Shown here: one piece after another, positions 60,797 through 64,000 of the stretch
Position numbering within the stretch: the first letter of the stretch is position 1
Layout of the letters: each line of letters opens with the position of its first letter
Source: Paenibacillus sp. S150
GTDB taxonomy: Bacteria; Bacillota; Bacilli; Paenibacillales; Paenibacillaceae
DNA length: 64,000 nt
Assembly (NCBI RefSeq): GCF_019352175.1
Contig: NZ_JACBYI010000025.1
Span: 1 to 64,000, forward strand
Direction: 5' to 3'
Translations under genes and position numbers: made by a program
The notes under the pieces: model-generated
The model's database searches: none
The model's input: only the letters and a program-made list of their open reading frames with translations
What the model was told of the DNA's origin: nothing

Positions 60797-61969
60797 TTGA
60801 GAATTTTGATCGTAGACGACAATCCGACCAACGTAATCATTATCCGTGAAATTCTAAAAAAAGAAGATTACCGGAATTTTATAACGGCAGCTTCGGCCAA
60901 AGAAATGCTGAAGCTGCTGGGGATCGGCTCCGGCCATGAAGGGGAGCGTCCGCGGCAGTCGGACATAGATCTGATTCTGCTGGATATGATGATGCCGGAG
61001 ATGGACGGGATTGAGGCCTGCCGTGTTGTCCAGCAGCATGAACATCTAAGGGATATACCCATTATTATGGTTACGGCCGTTGGCGATTCCAAGAAATTAG
61101 CGGAGGCGCTCGACGCCGGTGCCGTAGATTATGTGACCAAGCCGATTAACAAGGTGGAGCTGATGGCACGAATCCGGCTGGCGCTGCGCCTAAAGCGCGA
61201 GAAGGATTGGCATGTGGAACGGGATCAGCGGATTCAGGATGAACTGAAGCTGGCTGCACTGGTGCAGAATGCGGTCCTAAGTCTGCCGCTGAAGGAAGAG
61301 GCGTTCGAGGTGCATGCCATCTATCAGCCTTCCTTCGAGCTTGCAGGCGACTTGTACGCCTGGTATCCGCTTGGAGAAGGGCGGTATGCCGTTATTCTGC
61401 TGGATATGATGGGACATGGCATATCCTCATCGCTTTTCTGTATGTTTCTGGCCTCCGTACTCAAGGATACCGTTACGACCTATGTGCAGCCTGAGAAGGT
61501 GATTCAGGAGCTGAACCGCCGTTTTAACCAGCTGTATATCGAGAAGCAACTGGTGCAGTATTATTTTACGGCGATTTATCTGGTCATTGATACCCGGCTG
61601 AAGCGCATTGACTATGTGAATGCCGGACACCCGCCGGCGCTCTTCTTCGAAGGCGGGGCTTCCAGACCGTTCTTGCTGGAGAGCAACTGCCATCCGGTGG
61701 GCTTATTCGACACGATTGAAATTGAGCCGCAAACCCTTTTTTTCGAGGATGAAGGGCATTTGGTGCTCTACACAGACGGATTGCTGGAAATGGCAGAAGG
61801 CGGGCAGGAAGAGCAGCTGGAGTTTATGGTCTCGCATTTGAACGGAGGGCATGAATGGCAGGAGGAGCCGATGCGCGCTGCTTTCTTCAATGAAGCACCT
61901 AATCAGGAGCGCGACGATGACAAATGCCTGGTATGGATTTCGCTGAAGAAAGGAACAGATCCGGAATGA
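60797..61969 (+). CDS. Response regulator with PP2C (SpoIIE/RsbU-type) phosphatase domain
   Basis: This is a 390-residue signalling protein. The N-terminal receiver domain has VDDNPTN (acidic pair D7/D8), phospho-acceptor D63 (LLDMMMPEMDG), T in MVTAVGD and K in VTKPINK. A short coiled linker follows. The C-terminal PPM/SpoIIE Ser/Thr phosphatase domain has ELAGDLYAWYPL, LDMMGHGISSSLF, VNAGHPPALFF and LVLYTDGLLEM. Such proteins dephosphorylate anti-sigma-antagonists in general stress control. TTG 60797 has GAGGTG about 7 bases upstream. The stop overlaps the sensor kinase start (ATGA), so the kinase is the likely phosphodonor. Confidence 0.92.
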   Translation: MRILIVDDNPTNVIIIREILKKEDYRNFITAASAKEMLKLLGIGSGHEGERPRQSDIDLILLDMMMPEMDGIEACRVVQQHEHLRDIPIIMVTAVGDSKKLAEALDAGAVDYVTKPINKVELMARIRLALRLKREKDWHVERDQRIQDELKLAALVQNAVLSLPLKEEAFEVHAIYQPSFELAGDLYAWYPLGEGRYAVILLDMMGHGISSSLFCMFLASVLKDTVTTYVQPEKVIQELNRRFNQLYIEKQLVQYYFTAIYLVIDTRLKRIDYVNAGHPPALFFEGGASRPFLLESNCHPVGLFDTIEIEPQTLFFEDEGHLVLYTDGLLEMAEGGQEEQLEFMVSHLNGGHEWQEEPMRAAFFNEAPNQERDDDKCLVWISLKKGTDPE

Positions 61970-64000
61970 AAATAAAGGCGAAACTGCTGATCGGCTTCAG
62001 TGCAATGCTGGCTATTATGCTGGCACTGACCTTCATTGGATACGACCGGCTCAATTATATGAGCAGCCAGCTGGACAGCTTTCAGGAAAGATACAACAAG
62101 GGCCGTTCGTCCTCCGGACTCCGGGGGGAAGTGAACGACATGGCGCGTATTCTGACCATATCCATGCTGAATGCCGACAAGCTTTCGGTAGATTCCCAAA
62201 AAAGCGAGATTGACGCTAAAATTCAAAAAGCCGAAGAATATTTAAAGGCGATAGAGGATTCGACGAAAACAACGGAAGAAATGCAGTTGCTGAACCGGAT
62301 TGATTCGGCTTATTCTGCTTATATCAATTATCAAAACAAAGTGCTTGAGATGCTCTCGGCAGGCTATTTTCAGAATGCCAATGCCTACCGGAATTCGGAG
62401 GGGCAGGATATTCAGAATGAGGTGCTGAGCAGCCTCAATGCCCTCTCGGACTATAACGCCTTCAGAATGACTGAGCAGAACGCCAGTGCCCAGAGTGCCT
62501 ATGAAAGATCCATTCAAATGGTAAACTTAATTATGATTGTGGGGCTGCTGCTGGGGCTTGGAGTCGTTTTGTGGGTGATTCCGAGCATTACGCGCGGCCT
62601 TAATGTCGTATCCATGATGATTAAGAGCTTCGGCAACGGCAAGCTCAGGGCCATCCGCCGGATCAGAGTTACCTCCAGGGATGAGATCGGGGATGTTGCC
62701 AGGGTATTCCAGGAAATGGCTGAAGATATCGAACAGAAGCAGGAACTGGAGAAGGTGTATGCGCAGGCGCAAAGTGACCAGGCCTGGCTGAATGCGAATA
62801 TAGCCCGCGTGACGGATCTGCTGCGCGGAGTCAGCTCGCTGGAGCAGGTCTCGCAGACCTTCATCAGTGAATTCACCCCTGTGCTGGGCGCCCAATATGG
62901 GGTGCTCTACCTGAAGGGCCAGAAGAATCCTAATTTGCTGTCCAGCAGTGCCTATTATGCGGGAGAAGCGGGGAGCAAGCCCAGAGAAAGCTTCGAAATT
63001 GGCCAAGGCCTTGTCGGGCAAAGCGCACTGGATAAAAAGCCGATTAAGCTTGCCGAGGCTCCGGAGGATTATGTTTCGGTTGCTTCCGGATTTGGGGGCT
63101 CGCATCCGGACCATATCCTGATTTATCCGGTGCTTTTCGAGGATGAACTGATGGGCGTTGTTGAATTTGCTTCCTTCGCGCCCTTAAGCACTCTGCAGAA
63201 TGAACTGCTGCATCAGCTTGCGAACAGCCTCGGTGTGATTCTGAATAATGTCAGCCACCGGCTGGCGGTGGAAGAACTTCTGCGGGAATCGCAGGCGCTT
63301 ACCGAAGAGCTGCAATGCCAGTCGGAGGAGCTGCAGACGCAGCAGGAAGAGCTTCGCCGCTCCAATGAGAATCTGGAGGAGCAGACGGATGCCCTGAGAC
63401 GCTCCGAAGATTTGCTGCAGCGGCAGCAGGAAGAGCTGGAGCATTACAATACGGAGCTGGTCGCCAAGACCCGTGCGCTGGAGGATCAGGTGCAGCAGGT
63501 TGAAGAGAAGAAGGATGAAATTGAGCATGCCCGCAGCCAGCTGGAGAAGCAGGCTATGCAGCTGGCCGTGACCAGCAAATATAAATCCGAATTTTTGGCT
63601 AATATGTCGCATGAGCTGCGCACCCCACTGAACAGCCTGCTGATTCTGTCCCAGCTGCTTACAGAGAACAAGGACGGGAATCTGACGGAGAAGCAGGTGG
63701 AATTTGCGCATACAATCTATATGTCCGGCGCGGATTTGCTCAAAATGATCGATGAGATTCTTGATCTGTCCAAGGTGGATGCCGGCAAGATGGAGCTGAA
63801 TTATGAAGAAATTCCCCTCACCGAGCTCAAGACCTTTGTGAAACAGAATTTTGCGCCGCAGGCTGTCAAAAAAGGGCTGTCATTGCGCCTTTCGTTCGAT
63901 GAGCCGCTGCCGGATACGCTCTTCACAGACAGCCACCGGCTGAAGCAAATTTTGCGGAATTTGCTGTCCAACGCCTTTAAATTCACCAGTAAAGGCTTTG
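61966..64000 (+). CDS. Large sensor histidine kinase, incomplete at window end
   Basis: The reading frame opens at ATG 61966, overlapping the previous stop, and stays open to the last base (678 residues seen). The order is a membrane segment (8-27, LIGFSAMLAIMLALTFIG), a four-helix extracellular sensor (30-180), a second membrane segment (near 186-208) and HAMP (to about 270). A GAF domain follows (about 285-430, YGVLYLKG to VVEFASFAPLS), then a long Gln/Glu-rich coiled coil (435-540) and HisKA with H549 (FLANMSHELRTPLN). The start of the HATPase domain (NLLSNAFKFTSKG) is at the edge. Receiver domains may follow outside the window. Confidence 0.92.
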   Translation, partial: MKIKAKLLIGFSAMLAIMLALTFIGYDRLNYMSSQLDSFQERYNKGRSSSGLRGEVNDMARILTISMLNADKLSVDSQKSEIDAKIQKAEEYLKAIEDSTKTTEEMQLLNRIDSAYSAYINYQNKVLEMLSAGYFQNANAYRNSEGQDIQNEVLSSLNALSDYNAFRMTEQNASAQSAYERSIQMVNLIMIVGLLLGLGVVLWVIPSITRGLNVVSMMIKSFGNGKLRAIRRIRVTSRDEIGDVARVFQEMAEDIEQKQELEKVYAQAQSDQAWLNANIARVTDLLRGVSSLEQVSQTFISEFTPVLGAQYGVLYLKGQKNPNLLSSSAYYAGEAGSKPRESFEIGQGLVGQSALDKKPIKLAEAPEDYVSVASGFGGSHPDHILIYPVLFEDELMGVVEFASFAPLSTLQNELLHQLANSLGVILNNVSHRLAVEELLRESQALTEELQCQSEELQTQQEELRRSNENLEEQTDALRRSEDLLQRQQEELEHYNTELVAKTRALEDQVQQVEEKKDEIEHARSQLEKQAMQLAVTSKYKSEFLANMSHELRTPLNSLLILSQLLTENKDGNLTEKQVEFAHTIYMSGADLLKMIDEILDLSKVDAGKMELNYEEIPLTELKTFVKQNFAPQAVKKGLSLRLSFDEPLPDTLFTDSHRLKQILRNLLSNAFKFTSKGF

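Overview
The window looks like chromosome from a Paenibacillus-type Firmicute. The evidence is strong AGGAGG ribosome binding sites, frequent TTG and GTG starts, and CcpA-type catabolite sites in front of sugar operons. Two LplB/YtcP/LplA-type ABC importer cassettes, a YesM/YesN two-component pair, an RsbU-like phosphatase and small proteins typical of the group (DUF948, DUF1328, YflT, DUF3889) point the same way. I see no rRNA, tRNA, transposase, phage gene or CRISPR array.

Layout. 1-2.5 kb: a repeat-rich intergenic block, a truncated SPFH-protein remnant and deoC. 2.5-16.4 kb: a glycan locus. GH125 and GH38 mannosidases run leftward. A sugar ABC importer runs rightward, followed by two broken glycosidase genes (GH3 and an alpha-mannosidase) and an intact GH130 enzyme. 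A membrane-bound AraC regulator faces them. The enzyme set fits uptake and trimming of mannose-rich glycans. 16.8-21.5 kb: a five-gene operon (amidohydrolase, DgaE-like lyase, DgaF-like aldolase, PfkB kinase, GntR regulator), probably for an amino-sugar acid. 21.5-23.0 kb: a 47-bp degenerate repeat, a 51-bp minisatellite and a decayed acetyltransferase. 23.2-32.3 kb: MetY, a degenerate PEP-utiliser-like protein, a polysaccharide deacetylase, a PfeT-like P1B4 ATPase with a Fur-like site, thioredoxin reductase, a glutaredoxin and an acetyltransferase.

32.4-37.1 kb: xylose module, with divergent xylR and xylA-xylB, an operator dyad, a cre site and a terminator between xylA and xylB. 37.2-47.1 kb: YesN/YesM two-component pair, a second sugar importer and a GH95 fucosidase-family enzyme, each step separated by hairpins. 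47.1-48.5 kb: a second intergenic repeat block that shares a long repeat with the left end and carries a nested palindromic insertion. 48.5-60.6 kb: housekeeping and envelope genes (transglutaminase-like protein, CvfC, metallo-hydrolase, ABC-F protein, Mn-type CDF exporter, NlpC/P60 hydrolase and several small proteins) plus the tail of a lost amino-acid permease. 60.8-64 kb: a response-regulator phosphatase overlapping a large sensor kinase that runs off the end.

The most distinctive non-gene content is (i) a short palindromic repeat with three near-full copies and fragments, sometimes at gene ends; (ii) a long intergenic repeat at both ends, one copy holding a MITE-like hairpin; (iii) a shared 5-prime leader hairpin with the same RBS in front of the glutaredoxin gene and xylB; and (iv) the 51-bp minisatellite.
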